Below, in pieces: positions 1 through 5,134 of a stretch of 5,886 bases of DNA. Source of the stretch: Gammaproteobacteria bacterium (GTDB lineage Bacteria > Pseudomonadota > Gammaproteobacteria > Steroidobacterales > Woeseiaceae); assembly GCA_003645495.1 (NCBI GenBank), contig QNFK01000143.1:1-5886 (forward strand), in the 5' to 3' direction. Within the stretch, counting starts at the first letter, position 1, and each line of letters opens with the position of its first letter. Both the position numbers and the translations under genes were made by a program. The notes below the pieces were generated by a model that ran no database searches, was not told where the DNA came from, and was given only the letters and a program-made list of their open reading frames with translations.

Positions 1-95
1 CCGGGGAAAAAGCTTAAAGAAATATCTTTGAGTATGAATCGCTTCGGTGGCACCATTTTGGCCACGCGATTCATCGTATAAATATATTGCGCCAT
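1..95 (-). CDS. ettA: Energy-dependent translational throttle protein EttA (ABC-F ATPase), N-terminal fragment
   Basis: Read on the minus strand from an ATG at 95-93, this frame stays open to the left edge and gives 31 complete residues plus two bases of the next codon. The start reads MAQYIYTMNR and the fragment continues through VPPKRF to ILKDISLSFFP with a probable following Gly. This closely matches the N-terminus of E. coli EttA as I remember it (MAQFVYTMHRV, VPPKRHILKNISLSFFPG). The Walker A motif, which should follow within about ten residues, and both ATPase domains lie outside the window. EttA belongs to the ABC-F family: it is soluble, has no membrane domain, binds the ribosomal E site and gates the first elongation steps according to ATP/ADP level. 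The Shine-Dalgarno signal is weak. The gene is divergent from the HDAC-like gene, with 120 bases between the two starts. Identification is strong despite the short length; the fragment is cut only by the window edge. Confidence 0.92.
   Translation of the reverse strand, partial: MAQYIYTMNRVAKMVPPKRFILKDISLSFFP
34..74. repeat. Interrupted inverted repeat inside the start of ettA
   Basis: ATGAATCGC (34-42) is the exact reverse complement of GCGATTCAT (66-74), and GTGGC (47-51) that of GCCAC (61-65). The two arms nest to give a 14-base-pair stem with a four-base bulge (43-46) on one side and a nine-base loop (52-60). It covers roughly codons 8 to 21 of ettA, so the ettA mRNA could fold here close to its start codon. 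There is no T-run on either side, so it is not an intrinsic terminator. Confidence 0.6.
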
Positions 96-109
96 ACTTT
101 GTCATCGAC

Positions 110-137
110 CTGAAAAAAGCGAAGGCGTCATTATAGT
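110..137 (+). promoter_or_regulatory. Possible promoter of the HDAC-like gene, overlapping the ettA promoter
   Basis: CTGAAA (110-115, four of six to the -35 consensus) is followed after 16 bases by TATAGT (132-137, five of six to the -10 consensus). The -10 shares bases with the opposing ettA -10 at 130-135, so the two promoters could not both be occupied by polymerase. A small inverted repeat TGAAA-G-TTTCA (138-148) sits just downstream. This is a consensus match only; other weak hexamers exist in the same 120 bases. Confidence 0.3.
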
Positions 138-158
138 TGAAAGTTTCAGGTATGCTCA
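130..158 (-). promoter_or_regulatory. Probable sigma-70 promoter of ettA
   Basis: On the minus strand a perfect consensus -10 hexamer TATAAT lies at 135-130. The best -35 candidates around 153-159 (TGAGCA with a 17-base spacer, or CTGAGC with 18) match the consensus at only three of six positions. Transcription would begin near 123 and give a leader of about 28 bases before the ettA ATG at 95. The perfect -10 and suitable distance make this the best supported promoter in the window, although the -35 is poor. Confidence 0.5.
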
Positions 159-203
159 GCCGCATTACAGAGCGGCAGGCAGCGCTAGTCCGGGCTAAGA
201 GCC

Positions 204-210
204 GGGGGGG
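204..210 (+). promoter_or_regulatory. Seven-G tract acting as probable ribosome-binding site
   Basis: A run of seven G residues ends five bases before the TTG start at 216. A G-run can pair with the CCUCC anti-Shine-Dalgarno sequence using a G-U wobble, and the spacing is right. No other purine-rich site is seen close to this start, so the tract helps support TTG over the downstream ATG at 303. Confidence 0.4.
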
Positions 211-215
211 CAGAA

Positions 216-1175
216 TTGACGGTTACCAACAAACAACCGGTCTTCGTATACAAGGGTGATGAGCTCGCCAGTTACGGATTTGGTGAAGACCATCCGTTTG
301 GTATGGATCGCCACGATGTATTTCAGAACGAACTGGCTGATGCGGGTCTTGGCGCAAGCATCCACTACGCAGCACCGCGTCGAGCCAGCGTCGACGAGCT
401 GGTACTGTTTCATTCACCGGACTACATAAAATTTATTTCCAGGAAATCCACAGAGGGCAAAGGATTTCTGGATGGGGGTGACACGCCGGCCTTTCCGGGC
501 GTGTTTGACGTCGCGTCTGACGTCGTCGGGACCACACTTGCAGCCGTTGATGCGGTGATGAATGGTGATGCCAGTCGCGCGTTTGTACCTATCGCAGGCC
601 TGCATCATGCGGGCCGTGAGCATGCCGCCGGGTTTTGCGTATTCAATGATTGTGGCGTTGCTATTGAATATTTACGACAAAAACATAAGTTGCGGCGCAT
701 CGCTTATATCGATATCGATGCACATCACGGCGACGGCGTATTTTACGGTTTTGAGAGCGACCCCGACGTGATATTCGCGGATGTGCATGAGGATGGTCAG
801 TTCCTCTATCCGGGCACCGGCGCTGCCAGCGAGACTGGCAAGGGTGGGGCGAAGGGCACGAAGCTGAATATTCCAATGCCGCCGGGAGCGGACGACCAGG
901 AATTCGCAAAGGCCTGGGAAACGGTTGAAGCTTTTGTCGATGCCGGGAAACCTGAATTCATAATCCTGCAGTGCGGGGCCGACAGCCTGGAGGGCGATCC
1001 GATTACGCACCTTCGTTACACGGAGGAGGCGCACGCGATGGCAGCCAGAAGGCTATGTGAGCTGGCCGACAGACACTGTGAAGGGCGAATAATTGGCACA
1101 GGTGGCGGTGGCTACAACCGCAGGAACCTGGCCCGGGCGTGGACCCGGGTAGTGCAAGCCTTTACCGAAGCTTAG
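216..1175 (+). CDS. Histone deacetylase family (AcuC/HDAC-like) zinc amidohydrolase
   Basis: This 319-residue protein belongs to the arginase/deacetylase fold family, whose members hydrolyse acetyl groups from acetyl-lysine, acetylpolyamines or related amides. All signature elements are present: paired catalytic histidines H130-H131 in HHAGREHAAGF, GFCVFND (139-145), the zinc site D168 and H170 in DIDAHHGDG (166-174), the third zinc ligand D256 in QCGADSLEGD (252-261), and the transition-state tyrosine Y300 in GTGGGGYN (294-301). It is full length, has no signal peptide or membrane segment, and should be cytoplasmic. The start is TTG at 216. The first in-frame ATG (303) would remove the GFGEDHPFG segment (21-29), which is conserved in AcuC-like proteins, so TTG is preferred. 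It is the first gene rightward of ettA, and stem-loops separate it from glyA. The true substrate cannot be told from sequence: acetoin-utilisation deacetylase, polyamine deacetylase and protein deacetylase all remain possible. Confidence 0.93.
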   Translation: MTVTNKQPVFVYKGDELASYGFGEDHPFGMDRHDVFQNELADAGLGASIHYAAPRRASVDELVLFHSPDYIKFISRKSTEGKGFLDGGDTPAFPGVFDVASDVVGTTLAAVDAVMNGDASRAFVPIAGLHHAGREHAAGFCVFNDCGVAIEYLRQKHKLRRIAYIDIDAHHGDGVFYGFESDPDVIFADVHEDGQFLYPGTGAASETGKGGAKGTKLNIPMPPGADDQEFAKAWETVEAFVDAGKPEFIILQCGADSLEGDPITHLRYTEEAHAMAARRLCELADRHCEGRIIGTGGGGYNRRNLARAWTRVVQAFTEA

Positions 1176-1182
1176 ACACAAT

Positions 1183-1202
1183 CCAATAAGCCTGATTATT
1201 GG
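1183..1202. repeat. Perfect stem-loop after the HDAC-like gene
   Basis: CCAATAA (1183-1189) and TTATTGG (1196-1202) form a perfect seven-base-pair stem with a six-base loop, starting seven bases after the HDAC stop codon. No U-tract follows, so a classical intrinsic terminator is not supported. It could be an mRNA 3'-end stabiliser or an operator just upstream of the glyA promoter. Confidence 0.5.
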
Positions 1203-1229
1203 CCCGTTGGCAGCGGGCTCATGTACAAT
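1199..1229 (+). promoter_or_regulatory. Possible glyA promoter
   Basis: TACAAT (1224-1229) matches the -10 consensus at five of six positions. The best -35 is TTGGCC (1199-1204) with a long 19-base spacer. Transcription would start near 1236, giving a leader of about 54 bases before the glyA ATG. The whole element lies outside the HDAC gene, consistent with glyA having its own promoter. The -35 is uncertain. Confidence 0.4.
1202..1218. repeat. Second stem-loop abutting the first, in the glyA promoter region
   Basis: GCCCG (1202-1206) pairs with CGGGC (1214-1218). The intervening seven bases could extend the stem through a T-G wobble, a T-A and a G-C pair around a single central G. It shares base 1202 with the preceding stem and lies between the candidate -35 and -10 of glyA. 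Confidence 0.4.
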
Positions 1230-1289
1230 TGCCGCCATTTTGCGCCCCCTGATCCGCTAACGGACCAGAACCCCAAGAGACCAGACAAC

Positions 1290-2543
1290 ATGTATGTTGA
1301 AACGACCTCGATTGAGAATTTCGACGGCGAGTTATTTCGCGCCATCGTCGATGAAGCTCGCCGCCAGGAAGAGCACGTTGAGCTGATCGCATCGGAAAAT
1401 TATGCGAGCCCGCGTGTCATGGAAGCGCAGGGTTCAGTACTCACCAATAAATATGCAGAGGGCTATCCGGGCAAGCGTTATTACGGCGGTTGTGAATATG
1501 TAGACGTTGCAGAGACGCTGGCAATCGAACGCGCCAAAAAACTGTTTGGCGCCGACTACGCTAACGTGCAACCGCATTCGGGTTCGCAGGCAAATATTGC
1601 AGCATGCCTGGCGCTACTCAACGCCGGTGATCCGATCCTGGGTATGAGTTTGTCCGACGGTGGTCACCTGACGCACGGCTCGAAGGTAAATTTTTCCGGT
1701 AAATTATTCGACGCAGTTCAGTATGGTGTCGATGCCAAAACCGGTCTTATCGACTACGACGAAGTGCAGGGACTCGCGAATGAGCACCGTCCACGCATGA
1801 TCATTGCCGGCTTCTCGGCGTATTCACGCATTGTTGACTGGGAGCGCTTTCGAAAAATTGCGGATAGTGTCGAGGCATACCTGCTGGTCGATATGGCGCA
1901 TGTTGCCGGGCTGGTTGCCGCAGGCTTGTATCCGAATCCGGTGCCATTTGCAGATGTCGTGACGACAACAACACACAAGACTTTGCGCGGACCGCGCGGC
2001 GGGATGATCCTGGCGAAGAAAAATGACGAGCTGACCAAGAAGTTAAACTCGCTCGTATTTCCCGGCATTCAGGGTGGGCCGCTGATGCATGTCATTGCAG
2101 CCAAAGCGGTAGCGCTCCTCGAAGCGATGAGCCCTGACTTCGAGGATTATCAGCGCAAGGTGATCGAAAACGCCCAGGTGATGGCCGATGTGTTCATGCA
2201 GCGTGGTTATACGATTGTTTCGGGCGGTACCGAGAATCACCTGCTTCGCCTGAGTCTTATTGACAAGGACATGACAGGGAAAGATGCGGATGCAGCACTT
2301 GATCGCGCGAATATTACGGTTAACAAAAACACCGTACCCAATGATCCGCGTTCACCATTTGTGACCAGCGGTTTGCGACTCGGCACACCTGCAATAACCA
2401 CTCGTGGTTTTGGCGTTGAAGAGACCAGGGAACTGACTGGCTGGATCTGCGACATCCTGCAGGATATTAGCGATGACGTGATGGCGCAGCGGGTTCGTGG
2501 CCAGGTACTCGAACTTTGCAAGCGCTTCCCTGTGTACTCCTGA
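1290..2543 (+). CDS. glyA: Serine hydroxymethyltransferase
   Basis: GlyA is a cytoplasmic PLP enzyme that interconverts serine and glycine while passing a one-carbon unit to tetrahydrofolate. The product has 417 residues, the same length as E. coli GlyA, and aligns with it throughout by eye. Visible hallmarks are ELIASENYAS (31-40), YAEGYPGKRYYGG (55-67), the PLP-contacting DMAHVAGL (201-208), the PLP lysine K230 within TTTTHKTLRGPRGG (225-238), FPGIQGGPLMH, and SGLRLGTPAIT near the C-terminus, which ends PVYS. The frame is open to an ATG at 1221, but that codon sits inside the probable -10 element and would add 23 residues foreign to the family. The ATG at 1290, about ten bases after AAGAGA (1274-1279), is the real start. 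It lies upstream of nrdR with a 44-base gap and may be cotranscribed with it. Confidence 0.98.
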   Translation: MYVETTSIENFDGELFRAIVDEARRQEEHVELIASENYASPRVMEAQGSVLTNKYAEGYPGKRYYGGCEYVDVAETLAIERAKKLFGADYANVQPHSGSQANIAACLALLNAGDPILGMSLSDGGHLTHGSKVNFSGKLFDAVQYGVDAKTGLIDYDEVQGLANEHRPRMIIAGFSAYSRIVDWERFRKIADSVEAYLLVDMAHVAGLVAAGLYPNPVPFADVVTTTTHKTLRGPRGGMILAKKNDELTKKLNSLVFPGIQGGPLMHVIAAKAVALLEAMSPDFEDYQRKVIENAQVMADVFMQRGYTIVSGGTENHLLRLSLIDKDMTGKDADAALDRANITVNKNTVPNDPRSPFVTSGLRLGTPAITTRGFGVEETRELTGWICDILQDISDDVMAQRVRGQVLELCKRFPVYS

Positions 2544-2550
2544 CAGGAGT
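2536..2550. repeat. Perfect inverted repeat spanning the glyA stop codon
   Basis: ACTCCT (2536-2541) and AGGAGT (2545-2550) are perfect complements around a three-base loop, and a T-G wobble plus a G-C pair can lengthen the stem to eight. The TGA stop (2541-2543) lies partly in the stem and loop. No T-run follows. The right arm resembles a Shine-Dalgarno sequence but is 37 bases from the nrdR start, too far to serve it. Confidence 0.5.
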
Positions 2551-2587
2551 GCTATTCTGATACTTCAAGGTGTTGTGGTAGCGCTCC

Positions 2588-3103
2588 ATGTACTGTCCCT
2601 TTTGTAGTCACGAAGAAACCAAAGTAATCGACTCCCGTCTCTCAGGGGAAGGTCGACAGATCCGGCGTCGTCGCCAGTGCCTGGATTGCAATGAGCGTTT
2701 CACGACTTTCGAAAGTGCCGAGCTGGTAATGCCGCGATTGGTCAAAAGCGACAACAGTCGCCAGCCGTTTGACGAATCGAAGTTGAAAAACAGCATGGTT
2801 CGTGCGCTGGAAAAACGTCCTGTTTCCTCAGATGCGTTCGAGAAAGCGGTCGGACGGCTCGTCCACCGGTTGCGCACGATGGGCGAACGTGAGGTGCCGT
2901 CGCGCCTCATTGGTGAGCTCGTTATGGAAGAGTTGCGGGAACTCGATGAGGTCGCCTACGTCAGGTTCGCCTCCGTTTATCGCAGCTTCCAGGACGTAAC
3001 CGAGTTCCAGGACGAGATAAAACGGCTGCAGGAAATTTCAGAAGCGACCGCAAGCCGCGAACAGATGTCACTCCTGCCCGAGCTCCTCGGAAAGAAAAAG
3101 TAA
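2588..3103 (+). CDS. nrdR: Transcriptional repressor NrdR
   Basis: NrdR senses ATP/dATP and represses ribonucleotide reductase genes. The protein begins MYCPFC, and the zinc ribbon cysteines C3, C6, C31 and C34 are all present. They surround the near-invariant stretches KVIDSR (12-17) and RRRRQC (26-31), followed by NERFTTFE. The ATP-cone domain occupies about residues 49-139, with VKSDNSRQPFDESKL, ALEKRPVS, GEREVPSRLIGELVMEEL and VAYVRFASVYRSF. It has 171 residues against 149 in E. coli; the extra length is a charged, helical-looking C-terminal tail (about 150-171) ending in KKK. The start is fixed by the zinc ribbon, yet the Shine-Dalgarno signal is poor (AAGG at 2567-2570, too distant), suggesting modest translation. 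A weak extended -10 (TGCTATTCT, 2550-2558) lies upstream. No NrdR-box was seen in the window, so autoregulation is not supported. Placement next to rib genes is typical. Confidence 0.98.
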   Translation: MYCPFCSHEETKVIDSRLSGEGRQIRRRRQCLDCNERFTTFESAELVMPRLVKSDNSRQPFDESKLKNSMVRALEKRPVSSDAFEKAVGRLVHRLRTMGEREVPSRLIGELVMEELRELDEVAYVRFASVYRSFQDVTEFQDEIKRLQEISEATASREQMSLLPELLGKKK

Positions 3104-3130
3104 CAAGCACGAATACTTCAAGAGTATCGG

Positions 3131-3160
3131 CTGACAAGAGCGAAGATGGAATTAGCTAAT
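3131..3160 (+). promoter_or_regulatory. Possible promoter of the ribD-ribE-ribBA unit
   Basis: CTGACA (3131-3136) matches the -35 consensus at five of six positions. With an 18-base spacer, GCTAAT (3155-3160) matches the -10 at four of six. Transcription would start near 3167 and leave a leader of about 187 bases before ribD. An alternative -10, TTTAAT (3160-3165), would need a 23-base spacer. This is a consensus match only. Confidence 0.3.
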
Positions 3161-3161
3161 T
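3150..3161. repeat. 12-base perfect palindrome upstream of ribD
   Basis: AATTAGCTAATT is fully self-complementary without a spacer. It overlaps the candidate -10 of the rib operon promoter, a position suited to an operator for a dimeric repressor. No specific regulator is suggested by its sequence. Confidence 0.4.
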
Positions 3162-3226
3162 TAATCAATCGCAGAACAATGAGTTTCGAAGCGTTACAGC
3201 TTACGCCTGCCGGGCTGTCGCTTCCT

Positions 3227-3241
3227 GTGCTGGCACAGCAC
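3227..3241. repeat. Stem-loop in the ribD leader
   Basis: GTGCTG (3227-3232) and CAGCAC (3236-3241) form a perfect six-base-pair stem with a three-base loop GCA. An alternative register, TGTGC/GCACA, shares the same bases. No T-run follows, so it is not an intrinsic terminator. Confidence 0.45.
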
Positions 3242-3281
3242 GTCCGATTCCGCTCCACCCATAGGCCCGGCAATGAGTCTC

Positions 3282-3297
3282 GCGCGATCGAACGCGC
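3282..3297. repeat. GC-only stem-loop in the ribD leader
   Basis: GCGCG (3282-3286) and CGCGC (3293-3297) form a five-base-pair all-GC stem around a six-base loop ATCGAA, 57 bases before the ribD start. It is short, so its significance is uncertain. Confidence 0.35.
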
Positions 3298-3353
3298 TGC
3301 ACTCAGCACAGTAACCGGCAGTCCCGCCTACTCATGAAGTTTTCGCGCTAGCC

Positions 3354-4487
3354 ATGCCTGAGTACACTCCGGCAGACAATGAATACATGGCACGGGCGCT
3401 GCGCCTCGCACGCCGTGGTTTGTACACGGCCCATCCAAATCCGCGCGTTGGCTGCGTGCTGGTAAGAAACGACACCATTATCGGCGAAGGCTGGCATCGC
3501 AAAACCGGTACTGCCCACGCCGAAGTGAACGCACTCGAGGGCGTTAGCGGCGATGCCAGTGGCGCAACCGCCTACGTCACGCTCGAGCCGTGTTCGCATC
3601 ATGGCAAGACACCTCCCTGCTGTACGGCACTCATAGAGGCTGGTGTGACTGAAGTCGTTGTCGCGATGATCGACCCGCACCCAAAAGTATCAGGCAATGG
3701 CATCGCTGCACTCGAACAGGCAGGCATCAAGGTTAGGTCCGGCCTGATGAGTGCAGATGCCGCGAAACTGAATGAAGGATTCTGCTCACGGGTGAATCGG
3801 GCACGGCCATTCGTCAGGTTAAAAGTCGCTGCGAGCCTGGATGGCTGCACAGCGATGGCGAACGGTGAAAGCAAATGGATAACCGGGGAGGAAGCGCGAG
3901 CCGATGTGCAACGCTTACGTGCCTCATCCGGCGCGGTCATGGTCGGGATCGGTACCGTGCTCGCGGACGATCCGTCGCTGACTGTTCGCGATGGAAAAAT
4001 CGAAAATGATGACCTGCAACCGCTGCGGGTAGTTATAGACAGCCAGTTAAGAATGCCGCCCACTGCGCGCATGCTCGAATTGCCCGGCGACACGGTCATT
4101 TTTTGTCAGGATGACACAGCGCGCACCGCGTTGGAGCGTGCCGGGGCGAAAGTCAGGGTTATTGGCGGATCCGGCGAAAAAGTGGATCTGGCCGTGGTTC
4201 TGGAGGAGCTTGCCGGGCTCCGGATAAATGATCTGCTGGTCGAAGCGGGGCCGACCCTGGCCGGCAGTCTGCTTATGGCAGGGCTCGTTGATGAGCTTGT
4301 TATTTATCAGGCGCCCCATATCATGGGTAGTGAAACTCGCGGCATGTTTGCGACGCCGGACTGGCAGGAGCTACAGCAAAAGCTGGCGCTCAAGGTCATT
4401 GATGTCCGGCAGGTTGGTGTGGATAGCCGAATAACACTAGTGGTCCATCAAACCTACCTTGTTGGACCACCAGGACCGGTTACCTGA
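3354..4487 (+). CDS. ribD: Bifunctional diaminohydroxyphosphoribosylaminopyrimidine deaminase / 5-amino-6-(5-phosphoribosylamino)uracil reductase
   Basis: RibD carries out the second and third steps of riboflavin synthesis: hydrolytic deamination of the pyrimidine made from GTP, then NADPH-dependent reduction of the ribose. The 377-residue product shows both domains. The N-terminal deaminase (about 8-150) contains HPNPRVGC (27-34), the zinc ligand H55 and catalytic E57 in HAEVNAL, and C80 and C89 in EPCSHHGKTPPCC. The C-terminal reductase (about 151-365) contains RLKVAASLDG (155-164), GESKWITG (171-178), VGIGTVLADDPSLTVR (197-212) and LLVEAGPTLAGSLL (294-307). The start follows the family, although the only purine-rich site, GAAG (3336-3339), is 14 bases upstream. 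The last ten or so residues (YLVGPPGPVT) extend past the usual end and are partly encoded by an inverted repeat. ribE begins five bases after the stop, so the two are cotranscribed. Confidence 0.97.
   Translation: MPEYTPADNEYMARALRLARRGLYTAHPNPRVGCVLVRNDTIIGEGWHRKTGTAHAEVNALEGVSGDASGATAYVTLEPCSHHGKTPPCCTALIEAGVTEVVVAMIDPHPKVSGNGIAALEQAGIKVRSGLMSADAAKLNEGFCSRVNRARPFVRLKVAASLDGCTAMANGESKWITGEEARADVQRLRASSGAVMVGIGTVLADDPSLTVRDGKIENDDLQPLRVVIDSQLRMPPTARMLELPGDTVIFCQDDTARTALERAGAKVRVIGGSGEKVDLAVVLEELAGLRINDLLVEAGPTLAGSLLMAGLVDELVIYQAPHIMGSETRGMFATPDWQELQQKLALKVIDVRQVGVDSRITLVVHQTYLVGPPGPVT
4440..4470. repeat. Eight-base-pair inverted repeat at the 3' end of ribD
   Basis: GTGGTCCA (4440-4447) is the exact reverse complement of TGGACCAC (4463-4470), with a 15-base loop. 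It lies within the last coding stretch of ribD and ends 22 bases before the ribE ATG. A second GGACC (4473-4477) could compete with the right arm. There is no T-run, and ribE follows at once, so it does not look like a terminator; an effect on ribE translation or message stability is possible. Confidence 0.5.
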
Positions 4488-4492
4488 AAAAT

Positions 4493-5134
4493 ATGTTTAC
4501 AGGAATTATCAAAGCCATTGGCACGGTTGAGCGCATTGAGCCGCAGGGCGGCGACCTGCGCCTGACGATCACCTCGTCCGGACTGCCATGGCAGGAGTTT
4601 GCCGTCGGCGAGAGCATCGCTGTGAATGGCGTTTGCCTGACGGCGACCGGGTACACGAACAGCGGCTTTACAACCGATGTCTCCGTTGAAACCATGAACG
4701 TCACCTCGCTGACAAATCTCGTTGCAGGCAGCAAGGTCAACCTGGAGCCGTCGGTAAGCCTTGGTGAACGGCTGGGCGGGCACCTCGTGAGCGGCCATGT
4801 TGACTGCGTAGCCAGCATAAAAGCTCGCGACACCGATGCCCGCTCGGTTAAACTGGATATTGAAGTCCCACCTGAATACAGGCGCTATATAGCGAGAAAA
4901 GGGTCAGTTTGCGTCGATGGCGTCAGTCTTACCGTCAATGCGGTATCGGCAAATACCTTTAGTGTGAATATTATCCCGCACACGGCAGCAGAGACGATTA
5001 TTGGCGACTACCAGGCTGGAACCACAGTGAATATTGAGGTGGACCTCCTGGCGCGTTACCTGGAAAGACTACTTGAGACAGACGACGATTCCGGCATTAC
5101 TAAAGAATTTTTGAGAGCACATGGCTATGGCTGA
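4493..5134 (+). CDS. ribE: Riboflavin synthase, alpha chain
   Basis: The enzyme joins two molecules of 6,7-dimethyl-8-ribityllumazine to give riboflavin and a pyrimidine that is recycled. The 213-residue product has the family's typical length and internal duplication. The first barrel starts MFTGII and carries SIAVNGVCLT (41-50, with C48 in the position of the E. coli active-site cysteine). The second has GGHLVSGHVD (95-104) and the matching SVCVDGVSLT (138-147). NIIPHTAAET (159-168) and NIEVDLLARYLERL (180-193) lead into the C-terminal trimerisation helix. The ATG at 4493 is fixed by the MFTG start. No good Shine-Dalgarno site precedes it, and the ribD stop is only five bases away, so translational coupling is likely. 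The 3' end overlaps ribBA. The name ribC is used for the same gene in older E. coli literature. Confidence 0.98.
   Translation: MFTGIIKAIGTVERIEPQGGDLRLTITSSGLPWQEFAVGESIAVNGVCLTATGYTNSGFTTDVSVETMNVTSLTNLVAGSKVNLEPSVSLGERLGGHLVSGHVDCVASIKARDTDARSVKLDIEVPPEYRRYIARKGSVCVDGVSLTVNAVSANTFSVNIIPHTAAETIIGDYQAGTTVNIEVDLLARYLERLLETDDDSGITKEFLRAHGYG

Larger units (their letters stand above)
3104..3353. other. 250-base region between nrdR and ribD without a recognisable gene
   Basis: No homologue is recognised in any frame. Both strands contain a 63-codon open frame (plus 3146-3337, beginning MELANLINRR; minus 3309-3118), but neither resembles a known family and their mutual overlap argues for chance. 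The left part is AT-rich with a 12-base palindrome and a possible promoter; the right part is GC-rich with two stem-loops. A weak ATACT/AGTAT stem (3113-3127) follows the nrdR stop. The FMN riboswitch core that often precedes riboflavin genes is not present. The region most likely serves as the untranslated leader of the rib operon. Confidence 0.6.

Noticed and set aside
34..81. A 15-codon plus-strand frame beginning at the left arm of the inverted repeat
   Set aside because: It is antisense to the clearly recognisable ettA N-terminus and has no good ribosome-binding site.
672..1034. 120-codon minus-strand open frame inside the HDAC-like gene
   Set aside because: It is antisense to conserved catalytic motifs of a full-length protein and its translation resembles nothing known.
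1183..1218. Intrinsic terminator after the HDAC-like gene
   Set aside because: Stem-loops are present but no T-run follows on either strand.
1221..1289. Extension of glyA to the upstream in-frame ATG at 1221
   Set aside because: The ATG lies in the probable -10 element, the 23 added residues do not resemble GlyA, and the ATG at 1290 gives the exact family length with a plausible ribosome-binding site.
2560..3122. Ten-base direct repeat ATACTTCAAG (2560-2569 and 3113-3122) flanking nrdR
   Set aside because: It is short and single-pair. The flanked gene is a normal housekeeping nrdR in its usual place, so coincidence is more likely than a mobile-element scar.
3146..3337. 63-codon open frame between nrdR and ribD as a protein gene
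   Set aside because: No family resemblance, weak start signals, and an equally long frame on the opposite strand. It is kept only as a possible leader peptide in the findings.
3104..3353. FMN riboswitch upstream of ribD
   Set aside because: The sequence ACCGGCAGT near 3313-3321 faintly recalls the conserved core, but the surrounding conserved helices and the second half of the motif are absent.
3599..4099. 166-codon minus-strand open frame inside ribD
   Set aside because: It is a mirror of the ribD reading frame; the opposite strand carries all RibD motifs.
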